Below, piece after piece: positions 11,494 through 24,191 of a stretch of DNA of 64,000 bases (the first letter of the stretch is position 1; the number at the start of each line of letters is the position of its first letter). Below the pieces are notes generated by a model. That model did not search any database. It saw nothing but the letters and a program-made list of their open reading frames with translations, and had not been told where the DNA came from. The translations under genes and the position numbers were made by a program. The stretch is from Coffea arabica (lineage: Eukaryota > Streptophyta > Magnoliopsida > Gentianales > Rubiaceae), in contig NC_092312.1 in NCBI RefSeq assembly GCF_036785885.1, positions 26,340,001 to 26,404,000 of the forward strand, written 5' to 3'.

Positions 11494-13075
11494 TAAGGTA
11501 TCATAGAAATTCAGAGCAAAGTTCATAATTCTACCTAGCTAGGCATTTAGTTCAAATTTAACACTTGATGTCAAAGGTTGACGAATATATTTTTTATGGG
11601 GGTTCAATTCAAGTTCCAATTTATATAGGATGGAGGATATCTATAAAAACCAGCTGACATTTCAGTATTTATTTGGTATAATGGTAGTTTGCAAATGATT
11701 ATTGAAATTCGGTTCCTGAATTCTTAATTATCGGACAAATCACTTAATTTTATATGTTAATGATATACTATATTTATTATATACCTACTAATCTACTTAC
11801 GAAGAGCGTAATAACTTAGAAAAAGAAAAATAATAACTTATAACTCATGCTGCTATAAAATTAAATCCATCAAAGATTTTACGTAGAATGGGATCCCATT
11901 CATGTACCATCAGAAATATTAGAATGTTGGATAATTTCTTATATGGCATATGGTTTGTAATCTTGTTAATTAGACATTAAGAATATGTAACTTTAGAAAC
12001 ACTTTATTAGGATATCAACCATGCACTTCTTTGATTATACGTCACACTATACTTCTCCAATCTACACCCGAAAATCCTATATAAAACTCTGGATATTACC
12101 AAATATCTGGCTGAAATAAAATAACTGAATTTCAAATTACCAAAATAAAGCTGAGACAGTATTTGAAAATAGGTTTCATAGGGAAAAAAAAAATCTCTAC
12201 CAAATTTAGAATTACGGGTCGATGAACCTCTCTAATATATATATATTTTTTGCACAAAACCACTACGTGCATTATCACTACTATTATTTTGTTTGGTATG
12301 CTTTACTGTCTGAAGAACAAAAGAGATTGTTCAACCAACAATAAAATAAAGCAAGGTAGGCCAGAAAAACTCAAGACCATAGAGCTTCAGGACAGGCTAG
12401 ATACTAAGGTATAGCAGTTTCATGCATCAAAGAGATTTTAGTTTGCAAGAAATTAATTGGTCCTGGTTTGTTTATCAGTTCGAAATGTTTGCTGAATTAC
12501 ATATTTTCTTATAAAGTCGTGTATGATATTGTGTTCCAATTGCGAGACAAGTTAGTTACTCGACCAAAAGCCAAAAAAAATTGGCATGGCTCCTTAAGCA
12601 ACAAGGGAAAGCATGTGCACAATCAGAGTTTCGTAGCTTAATACTATAAATTTTGTAATACTATTTTATAATCTTACTTCCATTGTGAACTCTATAATAC
12701 AAATGCAAATGCCAAAATAAAATACTCTAAAATAAAAAAATCTTATTACAAAAATGATCAAAGGAAATACCATCTAACCACGTACAGCACACTACAATAT
12801 TTTTCCAGTAATATTACATGTGCTTTGCACGTGATTATATTTTTCTAATTTTTTTATATTTTTTGTACTAAAGTTTTTATAAAATGTTGATTGTTAATAC
12901 CATAATATTTTTCCTTTCTGTTAATTATAGAGTACATTACATGTCTGTGTACAAAGAAAGTGTGGTAAGTTATGATATAGTATTTGTTGTCAACATATAT
13001 TTCTATATTTAGTTCTCAAGAATAATAATCAAAGGTGTAACTAATTTTGTATAGTTTTCAAAATATATACACAAT

Positions 13076-13253
13076 CCCCTATGGTTAATATATAATTTCA
13101 ACTTTACATAGTGGTATTTTTGACATTTTAGTTGACTCCATTATAGAATGCAAATTCTGTCACTTTAACATTTTAGTCCAAATTATGAGGAGGTTATGCA
13201 AAACTTTTGAAATCACAGAAGGGTTATACAGAACAAAGCTAAACCATAGGGGG
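13076..13253. mobile_element. Small MITE with CCCCTATGGTT ends
   Basis: CCCCTATGGTT at the left matches AACCATAGGGG at the right as an inverted repeat. No clear target duplication was found, so the borders are approximate. Confidence 0.4.
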
Positions 13254-15404
13254 TAAAGTAAAATTTACCCTTAATATAATGCTCCTATCTAAACTGTCAA
13301 TTAATTTCTATAATTCCTACAACTTCTCGATGTGAATATGGGGACAATAAAGTGGTGGTGTTAATCATTAATTGAGTCATTCATGCAATATAAAATGGCT
13401 TAAATTAAGATTTGGTGAAGAATAAAATTAAAAAAAAAAAAACTTTTTCAAGTTGCATGAGCAAGAAGAACCAATTATGAAAAGGGAAAATATTATTGGA
13501 TTGGCATTGAAAGTTGGTTATGTTGGTAAAGCAAAAGAAGGTATAGATTCATAACTTCAACTTACATACACTTGAGAGTGCTCCTAAAGAATGTTAAGAT
13601 CTTTTCTTAATCTTGCTTAAGTTTTTTATGAAAATATACAGAGCATAGGCTTAAGAAATTTTTTAACTCTTGCATTGATTTTAAATGTCACAACTTCCAA
13701 TTGATTCGATCTGGAGTTGGAAGAAGGACTTAGTCCATGATCTCTTTCACAATGGCTACATATGAGCATGTTTTAACAAATATTTCGTTAAGTTTGATTT
13801 CATGCATTGGTTTGATAAATCATAACAAGATTTTCTCTTATTACTATGGCAGCTCTAGTAATATAGTAAAATATACATTAATTTAGTTAACCTTCCATCT
13901 TTAGATTTTTTGTACGCTAGAATATAGTATAAATTTTTTGTTTTTAATATGCAATAAACATTTTGTATAACCGGCAATTACTTCATTTGTATTACGTTAA
14001 GAATCAAAATTTTGAGAGAAATTTGGTACATAAAAAATGTTATATCTCGAGAAAATGTATTTTTGAGCACGTGATTATGATCATAACAAATCAATCATTA
14101 AAATTGTAAATGATATGCAATATCTTTAGTAGTATTGTATATAAATTATTATCATAGTTTATTTCTGCACATATTTGCATAGTTAGTTGATTGATATCAT
14201 AGTATTACAATATTTATCATTGATAGTATAATTAATGATAGCATTCTTTTTTAATATAATTATTTATGTTATTGTTTAAACTATCTTATTTTATTGATAA
14301 TATTATTTAAGACATATTCATAATATATTATTCATCATTAAGATATTTCTTATTTTAGTAGTATTGTTTCATATTTATATAAAGCATATACAACTACGCA
14401 AATTGCTCATGGTCTTATTATAAAGATTTTTCATGGCAATAAAGTGTTTTTTCTTTCTTGCATGCTGTTTGTTTTGCCCTAGAGCATGTATACTTTGGTT
14501 GGCTATTTAATATTTTACCATTGTTTTGAGCAAGAAATTTTAAGCACAAGAAATAATTGGAGATGAAGTGTAAGGTCGGTAAATAGTTTTCAACGAGAGA
14601 AATTTTCTTCTTAATCTTAATTACTAACATTATTGAAACAATTGGTAACATTTCAGCTTTTATTCTAATTATAAACATTATTGAGTCAATTGGTAAACTT
14701 TCATTCATTTTATTATTTTTTTCATTCATTTTATTACTACCTTCCTTCCTGCTTTTTGTAAATGGCAAATTAAGCCACTTTCAAAAACCTAACTTGGAGT
14801 AATTTTGAAAGTTCGTTTGAAGCGGGTTCATTGAGATATGTTGAAAGGGACTTGACTTGAACTATGATGATGTGTTACTGGATAACTTTCTTGAATGGAG
14901 TTGTTGGTCGTGCTAGTTACTTGCCGATATGAACTAATTTTTTGATATGTAGAAAGCCTTTGGTTATTTGGTAGAAGATTATTTCTGCATGGCTTTGTTA
15001 GGTGTTGAGATGGTCTTAACTTCATTCTTTTGTAATTGATACAAAATATTGCAAGTAGAATAGGGTTCGAATTAGGATAATGAGATAGTATTGATACCGA
15101 ATTTAGAGAGTAGAATAAGATTCGAAACAAAATATTGAGACAAAAGATCCTAAGCGAATGAAGATGCGAGAAAAGCATCAATTTGAAGGAAAGGAAGAAA
15201 ATTAGAAAATGTATGAGAGGGACATGTTACACGACACATGATTCAAGATGCTATTTCAGCTAAAATAAACCTCAACACTTAATGTTAAACTCCCTTTTCC
15301 GATAATAAGAAGCAGTCCCACACGACTGAGATTTGGCTATATTCACCGGAATATGATTTGCATGTTTTTAAGGTTTTCAAGATTATATGACATCAATAAT
15401 CATC

Positions 15405-15612
15405 AGTAGCACTGTTGACTATTACCAACTACTCTCGAATCCCTTGGCCTGCATTTTAAAAATTTAGGGCTTTCTGAAATGTTTCGCAAGCATGTGCGTT
15501 GGCATCCGTTTAAACCAATGGTGGTTCAGTTCCCCTCCTTGGTACCATTGGGTCACCCCCCCTTCCCATAGCATAGAGTAGTAATATGTCTATCGTGTCC
15601 CAAAAAAAAAAA
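15405..15612 (+). mobile_element. SINE copy with poly-A tail
   Basis: It shares, in order, GTTGACTATTA, a CTCGAATCCCTTGG stretch, GCATTTTAAAAAT, and the tail GTCTATCGTGTC plus poly-A with the complete SINE at 40156-40358. It is diverged and no target duplication was found, so the left border is approximate. Confidence 0.5.
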
Positions 15613-15639
15613 GACTCAATACTCTTGACTATATATGAT

Positions 15640-16290
15640 CAATGGCGGAGCCAATGGGACTGAGGGCCGAGGTAGGCCTGTCAACGGGTTGAAATTCATT
15701 ATTTCAGGCCCGGACTCGACATACTATATCGGATCCGGATTCAACCCATTTATCCGACGGGTCTTCTATTCTATATTCCGAATCCGACGGGTCTCGGATC
15801 CGAGTCATGTCTACCTGAAAAAATCTATCAAAGCTTACAATTTCTAACAAAAATGAGAAAAAAATATATTTGTAAACTAATTACTAACTAATACAAAAAA
15901 AAAACTAAATAAGAAAAGAAATCAAATTGACCTTACTCAAATACATCACCCTAATCAAATTATATTAATAAATATATATTTTAAATTATTAATCCATTTA
16001 TATTTGGATCCGGGTCGAATACATATCAGAGTATATATTCCGTATCCGACCCGTATTTTTGTTTGACAAAACAAATTCGGATCCGAGTAACGGAATTAAA
16101 TCCCTACCCGTTCCCGTAATAATTTGACGGATCCGGATCCGGATCCGGGTCCGGGGGTCTACGCCGAGGGAGGCAGCCAGCCGTTCCCCAAGTCCTAATA
16201 TTTCCTTTAGGCCTCTAGAAAATTTTGGAGTTTCTATTGAAAGTCTTTATTTTCACCCCCAAAATTTTGATGAAATTTCATTTCTCCCCT
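15640..16290 (+). mobile_element. Older repeat interrupted by a MITE
   Basis: GGCGGAGCCAATGGGACTG before the MITE and GAGGCAGCCAGCCG after it join into one sequence if the MITE and one copy of its target duplication are removed. The GGCGGAGCCA head and G-rich start resemble a repeat common in plant genomes. The outer limits are uncertain. Confidence 0.4.
15673..16161. mobile_element. hAT-like MITE, 489 bp, rich in GGATCC
   Basis: It begins TAGGCCTGTCAACGGG and ends GGGTCCGGGGGTCTA. The flanks are GGCCGAGG (15665-15672) and CGCCGAGG (16162-16169), a 7/8 match. The subterminal parts carry many GGATCCG or ATCCGAC motifs and the core is A/T-rich. It is related to the element at 60464-61046. Confidence 0.7.
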
Positions 16291-16603
16291 CTACCTAGCT
16301 TTTGTTTTATTAAAAAAAAAAAATTAATGGGACTTTTACTTGACAAGCTAGGACGATTGATAGTACGGGCGGGGTACGTTCCACGGTAATAAATATTTCA
16401 GAGATGCATATTACAATTAATTAAGCCTTTTCTGTATTCTTGGTCAAAATGTCACTTGTGTTTGTATTGATATCAGATATTCTTTACAGATCATTTACAA
16501 AAAAGAAAATTAAGCCTATTTTTATTTGGTACAAAATACTACCTATTTTGAAATGGTTTTTAAAAGAGAATCTAAAACGAAAGAGGAAGATGCACCCCCA
16601 TTA

Positions 16604-16953
16604 TTGCTGGCGGAAGATAGCCCTGTTGATCTTTATGATGTTAGCCATATGGATGGATTCAACGTTCCTATTTCACAGCTGGATTGTCCAACAGTAATGT
16701 GCCCCTACAACAGCCCTGGAATCAAATATGTTCACGAGAATTGGAAGTTTGCATGTAAAAGTGCATGCCATGCTTTTGGTAAACCTGAATATTTGTTGGA
16801 GAGTACACCAGCCCTGGAAAGTGCAAGCCTACAGAAAATATTCTCAAGTGTTCAAAGACTAGTGCTTAAAGCTTTTTTTTTTTTTTTTTTTATGATGATC
16901 CACCAACTACTTTTACGTGCAATGGAGCTGATTTCGCCATTATTTTTTGCTGA
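16604..16953 (+). pseudogene. Thaumatin-like protein pseudogene (3' half)
   Basis: A broken copy of a thaumatin-like gene 1 kb upstream of the intact one. Readable blocks: a piece matching YDISLVDGFNIPIS of the intact protein (here YDVSHMDGFNVPIS), one matching ACKSACLAFGKPEF (here ACKSACHAFGKPEY), and in another frame YDDPPTTFTC with GADFAIIFC and stop TGA at 16951-16953. The N-terminal half, including signal peptide and first cysteines, is missing. The two cysteines after GKPEF are lost (YLL here), a long poly-T run follows about 16875, and a frameshift separates the last block. It cannot make a folded protein. It probably arose by tandem duplication. Confidence 0.85.
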
Positions 16954-16995
16954 AAAAGATTTGGAAGTCCAAAAATTTATCTTTCACTTACACGA

Positions 16996-17091
16996 GGATC
17001 CTCTGTTCATTATATCTGTCTATTAATAAGTAGAACTATATAATTTTACATTGAACAGAAAAAATAGACAGACATAATGGACAAAGGATCC
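16996..17091. repeat. Imperfect hairpin, 96 bp
   Basis: GGATCCTCTGTTCATTATAT at the left is matched inverted by the sequence ending at GGATCC at 17086-17091, with about 29 paired bases per arm and three or four mismatches. The loop is AT-rich. It may be a small MITE or a foldback; no target duplication is clear. Confidence 0.6.
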
Positions 17092-17558
17092 CATCTGATG
17101 ATTCCGTGGTCCTCATGGACAGCACTTGGAAAGTACCAGCTCTGCAATTACCCAATTCATCTGTGGCACATTTCGCTTGCTTCAATAACGATCACAAGCA
17201 CACTCACCTACCAAAAAAGTTGTAGCAAATTCTGACTAATATTCTAGTAAGTTAAATAATTAGTTCGAGATCTAAGGGCAATTTTGCAGTTAATAACATG
17301 TAAAGATTGTCTTCTTGTGCTGCGGGATTCTTCTGATTGTTCTACAACTATATATTCCTATAAATATGGCTCTGTTTACTCGGTCATCATTTTATCACAG
17401 CAAGATGAGCTACAACAATTCAGCATTTTATTCTGCATGAGAACTAAAGGGCATGATGCACAAGCTGTACAGTTTAACGAGTTTGTCGATTTTCCCTTCC
17501 TCTCGTGACTCAACAGTTTCACTGAATTCAATCAGCCAAGTAGTTAACCCTTTTTCTT

Positions 17559-17566
17559 TATAAATA
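17559..17566 (+). promoter_or_regulatory. TATA box of the thaumatin-like gene
   Basis: TATAAATA followed by GGGCTCC, 75 bases before the ATG at 17634. A second TATAAATA followed by TGGCTC lies exactly 200 bases upstream (17359-17366) and may be a duplicated promoter piece. Confidence 0.6.
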
Positions 17567-17633
17567 GGGCTCCTGATTCTTTTTTAATCATGTCTTCTCC
17601 GGCTTTATTTTCTTCACCACTCTTGTAACACTC

Positions 17634-18453
17634 ATGGCTTTAGGGCGCCTCTGCTTTGTCCTACTCTTCTCCTATTTAGGTAATTTACCGGTTCGACTCC
17701 ACAGCCATTTCATTTTTTTTTTGAATTGATGTTAAAAGAAACTCTCTCTATCCTGATCCTTTTTTTTTTTTTTTTTTGGATTTTTGTACTCTTCCAGGAG
17801 CTGATGCAAAATTATTTACTTTCAGAAATGATTGTGAGGTCACACTATGGCCAGGGATCTTAGCAAATGCAGGAAAACCCCAGCTAGCCAACGGTGGTTT
17901 CCGCCTACCTCCACATTCTGCTGCAACCATCTTTGCACCTACTGGATGGGCCGGCCGCTTCTGGGCACGTAGCCAATGCACCTTTGACGAAACCGGCAAC
18001 GGAAAGTGCGCCACCGGTGACTGCGGCGGAGCCTTACGATGTAACGGCGCGGGTGGTGTACCGCCAGCAACGCTTGCTGAGTTCAGCCTTGATAACCCCA
18101 AGGATTTCTATGACATTAGCCTTGTGGATGGATTCAACATCCCGATCTCTATAGTCCCTTCTCTGACAAATTGTTCCGGGGCAGAATGTACTGCAGACTT
18201 GAACAGGCAATGTCGACCAGAACTGCAAGTTACATCAGATGGGAAGGTGGTTGCATGCAAAAGTGCATGCCTTGCTTTTGGTAAACCTGAATTCTGTTGT
18301 GCAGGAAGCTACAGTAACCCAAATACGTGCAAGCCTTCAGTGTATTCTAAAGAGTTCAAAGCTGCCTGCCCAACAGCTTATTCCTATGCTTTTGATGATC
18401 CAACCAGTACTTTTACCTGCCAAGGAGCTGATTACTCTATAATTTTCTGCTGA
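17634..18453 (+). CDS. Thaumatin-like protein (PR-5 family)
   Basis: Secreted PR-5/thaumatin-family protein; members act in defence against fungi or in stress and development. Exon 1 is 17634-17679 and exon 2 is 17798-18453, with a phase-1 GT-AG intron after the signal peptide, a usual place in this family. The product is 233 residues. The signal peptide is the first ~17-19 residues (core LCFVLLFSYLG). The mature part starts near AKLFTFRNDC and has all sixteen cysteines that form the eight family disulphides. Acidic-cleft residues are placed as expected: Arg in FWARSQC, Glu in LAEFSL, Asp in DFYDISLVDGFN and in FDDP. The length is full, so it is a complete large-type protein. Antifungal or glucan binding activity cannot be read from sequence. 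Confidence 0.9.
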
Positions 18454-19490
18454 TTACAAGGGGAAAGGTGATGGAAATTACTGCAGCAACGCTATCACCC
18501 TTCTGAAAAGAAACACATATATCATAACAGGAAAGGAAATCATGGTCACAGGTGACTCGAGAAGATTGATAAATTTTATTTACCTTTTCATCCATTAAGT
18601 GGGTTTATTTGATGCATGTCGCCCATAATTATTATAGAGGATCAGTAAGTTTCGCACAAAATTTTACCTTAATCATTGCAAGGACAACATAACGATATTT
18701 CTTATACTGATCATTTGACGTTTGGTAGGAGTATTACTTGTTCTGAACTTGCTCTGAATCAAATTGATTACCAGGATAATTTGTATGTCCAAATTTTTAT
18801 CGACAAGACGGTCTGCTTACTTCGTACAAATAAGCACCATCATAGAGTATTGATGGAGATTATGTTTTCCCAGAAAAAAAGATAGAGCCTGCAGTCTTTA
18901 GAAAGCACCATATTTGTGAAATGCATTAAACTAGCATACTTATGCCCGACAACAGAGTTTTCAAATAAGCCCGGAACATACAGGAAAAATTAATGCACAG
19001 ACTCTGGTAGAAAGCTGCTCATACAATCGCCCACCACGAACAGCATTGTCAACATAGGTCACAAGGACGTATTTATTATACAGCAAGCAGAGATGAATGC
19101 ATTTGTACTTGATTTAAGCTTCAGTTCACTCAAAATAACAAGTGTTGCGCTCTAAATTTGAGGTGAGGACTCTTCTCGGCTTCACTTTTTTGCAAGACCC
19201 GAAAGCATCAAGGTTTATTTAGAATATCCGAGCAACACCAACACTATTAGATGACAACGAGTTCTGGAAAATGAGGGGAAAACTGACCTCTCATATAGTG
19301 GGATCTGTAATTCACTCAGCAGCATCTCCTTGGAAGAATTACCTGTTGAGATTTTTCAAAAAGACGTGCGCTTAATCCTAGCATGCACTACAGAGAGATG
19401 TATATGGTGTGTGTTTGTATGTGTCTAGACAGTTAGACGGAATCCTTGCTTCATAGTGTAAAGAGATATATTTCCCATGAAAGGGTTCTC
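18454..19490. other. Convergent 3' region of thaumatin-like and Rab genes
   Basis: It holds the 3'UTRs of two genes that point at each other. TTTATT at 19213 is an AATAAA on the minus strand, about 280 bases after the Rab stop. Nothing else was recognised. Confidence 0.5.
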
Positions 19491-22400
19491 TCATGAAGAT
19501 CCACAACAGCTGTACTTTGTTCCCCCTGGTACAGGCTCCTGGCTAGGGACAACTATCTTGGTTCCCGTGAGAAGAGCTGATTTTCCTTCTGATTCTGCTT
19601 CCTCATTTGCGACAAGCGATTTCTTGCTGACAATTCGATATATCTCTGTTAGAACTGTAATGAATGCAGGTTCGACGTTAGTTGCTTCCAGTGCTGAGGT
19701 TTCCATGAAGTATAAGTTTTCCTTCTGGGCAAACTCTTTAGCATCGTCAGTGGATACATCACGAAGACTCTCAAGGTCAGTCTTGTTGCCTACAAGCATG
19801 ATAACGATATTTTTATCAGCATGGCCCCGCAGTTCCTCTAACCACCTAGCAACATGATCAAATGATTGACGCTTGGTAATGTCGTAAACCAGCATAGCCC
19901 CCACTGCACCTCTATAATATGCACTTGTTACTGCACGATATCTGAGGTAACCATAAGGAACAATTGATCAAATTGACTGACTAATCAGATGTAACATAAA
20001 ATGAGGTGAAAAGAATATAGGGGTTAGGGAGAAGAAACTGAAGTCCATCAGTAAAGTAGCGAACTTCTAGATCTATTTAATGCATTGAGAGATATAAGTC
20101 AAAACAGGAATTAAAGAAAAATATAAAAATCTAGTAACAATTTTATATGACTTGACAAATTGGTCCTCAAGAGATCTTGAGTCTGATGTCTCTGGCCGCC
20201 AGGGATCTTAGAAAACGGATTCAATCACAAATATCAAAATTTAACAAAACTAACAAAGACATAAAATCATTGAATGTGCACACGGTAGTTTAAATCAAAA
20301 TATGAAGCCTCAACAGATCCTGCATATTGAACCACTTCTTTTCCATTGCCCAAACTTCCCAACCCCACCATATCCTTGTGCTTATTACCATGAAAGAAGA
20401 TACTCAAACCTTAACAAGGCAAAGCTCAATGGATAGCATTACTGCAAGACAACAATAAGAGGCACCAATCAACTTTTATTTCCGTACCTCAGCAACAATT
20501 ATATGTTGCTCAGTTGCTTTGGTGCACTCTCACATACACATACACAACGGACAAATCTTTTTTAAATTTTGGGCCACTTGGCAAATATAAAATCTAATAT
20601 CAACTTTTCTTCAATATCCAATCCTACAGCAGCTAGCTGCTATCCATTTCAATTTGGAACTTTTAGATAAATCACATAGTTAACAGTTCAATAATTTCTT
20701 TCACTTACACTGTGGATACAAAAACTCTTTTGCATCAGAACCTTATCTTGATGTGATAAAATCAGTATATCATGCAGCAACTCCTTCTAAGAAGTTAACC
20801 ATCAAGGTTCAAAGTCAGGTAAATCACAACTTAATAAGATACAATGATGGATACCAGGAGATTTATTTGCAATCATTGCAGAATATTACTGAACAGTGTG
20901 AATCCCAAAGACTATGAACTGTGTGAATCCAGCAATTTAACAATAAAAGAATAAGGGGTTATTTATCAAAAGTTGATGTGCTTATTAGAAATTAAAATAT
21001 ATATATTCTTCGTTCTATTGGCGCTCCCAGATATTGTTCCTTCTCTCTGCGTTCTTTTTTTCCCAAAATCCCTCCACTCCTCACTCTCCTTCTCCCCTTC
21101 TCCTGCTCCATCAATTCTCTATGCGTAGAGAAAGAACAAAGTAAAATAATAGCCACAAAAGCAGATCACGTGCCCCACCGCTCCAGCCTCTTTCACTCCT
21201 TAATAATTCCCTCTCCACCACGGCTGTCAATGGTGAACAACCAGTGAAGAAGAACTCATCGTCATCAGCAGTAGAAGTAAACCTATTAGTACGTCAAAAT
21301 AAGGATACCAACAAGCAAAAAGTGCAGGGAAAGAATCAAAAGAGGAGGTTGGCAAGTAATAAAATGATTACAAAACTAGAACTAGTGCTACTGGCAATGG
21401 CTCTTGGTGGCTGCGTATCAAAAGTGAATTCGTTGTTTGATTGGAAAAATTGGAGAAGAGACTTGAGGAAAAGGAGAGTGAAGAGTTAAGAAGGGCAGTG
21501 GATAATGTTTTGGGCTGCAGAGTGTTGAATTTTTTTATTTTTTATTTATTTATTTTTTGGCGGGGGAGAGGGGGTGGAAGTCATAGAAAAAGAAGTTGAA
21601 AGAAGAAGGTGATCCCTAGAAATCAATTTTAAAGTCTAATTCTCAGAAACAAACTTTAAAGTAGACTTCTCAGAAATCAATTTCGTTATCCTGGGATTAC
21701 AAATAAAACCAACAACATTTCTTTAATTTGCAATAAGAATATCAATATTTGGATAATAACCCAAATAATAATAATAATCATGATATGTGGTAGATTATTT
21801 CCTCACCAAATAAGAAACCTGATCACCGAAAAGGGCATAATCTGTCATATCTTTTAACAGTTTTATTCAAATTCTAGCAGAATTAACATTCAAAACTCTA
21901 GCAGTTTGACCCATGGAATCCATAATTCAGCAGAAGTGAGCTTCGCAAGACAGTCGAAGTGTTATTTGAAAATGAACTTCTCTAGATCATCACGTTGAAT
22001 CAAAAGCAACTTATCCATCACATTCAAAATACAAGCAATCACTCTCCTTAAATAATTATTGCTTAAAGTTCTCAAAGAACTCTTTTAAAAAAGACCAGTT
22101 ATTGTGATCCAAAAAAAAAATTCTTGGAAGACACAAATATCCATGATATGAATTATTAGAATCTACAAGCTACCAGATAGCAATCAGAGTTAAATCATTT
22201 CAAAAGGCATAAACAACAGGAACTCAGACCCAAATTCATCATTCTAGCATATCATGGTGAAGCCAACTTTCTGCACCATAAGCAGAGCAATTAATTATAA
22301 CATGCTATTTACATAGTGGTGGTAAATAATAAGGAAAGAAAGTGATGCTATTGCACTCTCACGATCACATTCTCATGCAGTGTAGCTCCAAATATTCTAT

Positions 22401-23433
22401 CTCACCAAAGAATTTAAGCTCTGGGCAAACATGTTCACCCCATGTCTTAATCACCTCGTCTCTATCTTTGAAGGTGGGGAACCTTCTCTGTTATTTAGTT
22501 TGTACAAACAAACAGAGAATCTGACAATGTATACAGAATTGACTCTTTGAATAACTAACAACTATGATAAATAAGCTACATAAACACAGCCCTCCACAGC
22601 TCGAATCAAATACCAGCTTTCTCATGATTAATAGTCATTAGTTCAGTTCCAAAATCCCAGGTTCACAACAGAACTACTGACACTCTTTCCACTCCAAAAG
22701 GCTATCCTAACCTGAAATTTTGAAACACATACACTACTACTAAATCACGACGGTTAAATTCATGGCATAATGAGCTTCGAAAATCTGACTGCTTTACATC
22801 ACCCTCTCTCTCTCTCTGTTTAAGAACCTTCCAACTAATAGTTTCTTTTCTTTTATTTTTTCCCTCATACAACATCGTATTCTTAATTAAACACGAAGCA
22901 CTTGCTGGAGCTCTATTTGACAGAGTAGGAAAAAGCATGACAGGCTAAAGCAAACTATTAGCTCATCTAAATTACAAATCTAATACTACTGGAATCTCAA
23001 ACCCGCAACATCACACTCAAATTACTAGTAATCGAAATAGAACGAAATAAAAGAAATACCAGAGAATTACACAAAAATCATTTCAGATCACACAACTAAA
23101 CCTTCATTCGCAGTTTTCACACACAAGCAACAGCAAACAACTTCACTAAATCTGAAATGAATAACGGCTAATATAAGATATCTACAAGTACCTTTCTTGG
23201 CCGGCGGTGTCCCAAATCTGAGCTTTGACGGTTTTGTGATCGATTACGACAGTCCGCGTCTGGAATTCGACCCCGATTGTGGCCTTGGAATCGAGACTAA
23301 ACTCGTTTCTGGAGAACCGAGCTAGCAGCTGCGACTTGCCGACGGAAGAGTCCCCAATCAGTACTATTTTGAACACATAATCAATTTTCTGATTCAGATT
23401 TGCTCCACCACCTCCGCCGTACAAATTCGACAT
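19491..23433 (-). CDS. Rab GTPase, RABA4 (Rab11) type
   Basis: Small GTPase of the plant RABA/Rab11 clade, acting in trafficking from the trans-Golgi network to the plasma membrane; the RABA4 group is known for polar growth and cell-wall delivery. Exon 1 is 23433-23192 and exon 2 is 19941-19491, a phase-2 intron of 3.25 kb inside the Arg after WDTAGQE, and the product is 230 residues. G motifs: GDSSVGKS at 27-34, TIGVEF at 52-57, WDTAGQE at 74-80, then NKTDL and ETSALE. The nucleotide-binding residues are all intact, including the Gln used for hydrolysis. The tail ends CCGSS, a double-cysteine prenylation site. The Gly-rich N-terminus (YGGGGG) before KIDYVFK fits RABA4 proteins. The subgroup assignment is from motif resemblance. 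Confidence 0.92.
19942..23191 (-). other. Large intron of the Rab gene
   Basis: 3.25 kb. The stretch 21000-21620 differs from the rest: it is C/T-rich then A/G-rich and contains an 81-codon plus-strand frame (21244-21489) with a basic, Lys-rich start and one hydrophobic patch. No domain was recognised, and it could be a chance frame or the remains of an insertion. The rest is ordinary AT-rich intron. Confidence 0.6.
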
Positions 23434-24191
23434 CTTCCTCTTTCTCCTGCTCCTGCTCCCGCTCCTCCTTACTCTTGATCAACAAAACTATACCAAATAC
23501 TGCTAAAAGAAAAGAAGTAAAAAGGGAGGTTTAGGATTTAAGGGAGAGACGACCGGAACAGTTTCGAGAAGGAAACAAATGGGAAATGGAGAAAGCAGAG
23601 CAGATGACTATTTTTTATTTATTTTGTGATTAAATCGGGGTTGACTCAGTAGTGAGTAGACGAGTTGAACATGGCTGATGGCTCATCCTTTTTACCTTCT
23701 TTTGTTTTTCTTTTGTTGGTAACGAAAACGGCTTTTCTGCGCGCCACCAAGCTGTTTTTTATTTGTCTCCTTTTTTCCCATTTAATTATATTCTTCTTTT
23801 AATTATATTCTTTTCTTTGTTATTTGTAAGGTATACAAATGAACAGTCGACACATGTTGACTCAGTTGATAAATACAGATCATTTAGATAATATAAATTA
23901 CTTGTGCTACTTGTGATTTCGAGAATATATTTTAATTCATGGTGATGATCAAAATTAAAACTATACAAGCTTTTTCTACACCATAAAAAAAAAAAAAAAA
24001 AACAGAGAGAGAGAGAATGAAGGCCTACACTTGAATGTTTAATTTGATTGTTTGGTTCACAAATTTGAAAGTGCATTCACTGTTGGCTTGCCCGAATTGG
24101 AGTGCAATTTCAGTGAGTTTCTTTAGAATACATTCTGGATAACTTGAAGTTTTTACATATATTTTCTAAAGCTATATGTTTATTGAATTGA

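Larger units (their letters stand above)
7639..16560. other. 9 kb transposon-rich spacer
   Basis: No gene is supported. From left to right it holds the 3'UTR of the receptor kinase, a GC-rich hAT-like element (8228-9175), a 389 bp hAT-like MITE (9338-9726), a TA/GA microsatellite (10470-10518), a Tourist-like MITE (10837-11493), a Helitron-like 3' end (about 12805, minus strand), a small MITE (about 13076-13253), a SINE copy (about 15405-15612) and a nested insertion (15640-16290). The segments 11500-12800 and 13260-15400 are AT-rich and I see nothing definite in them. Confidence 0.6.
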
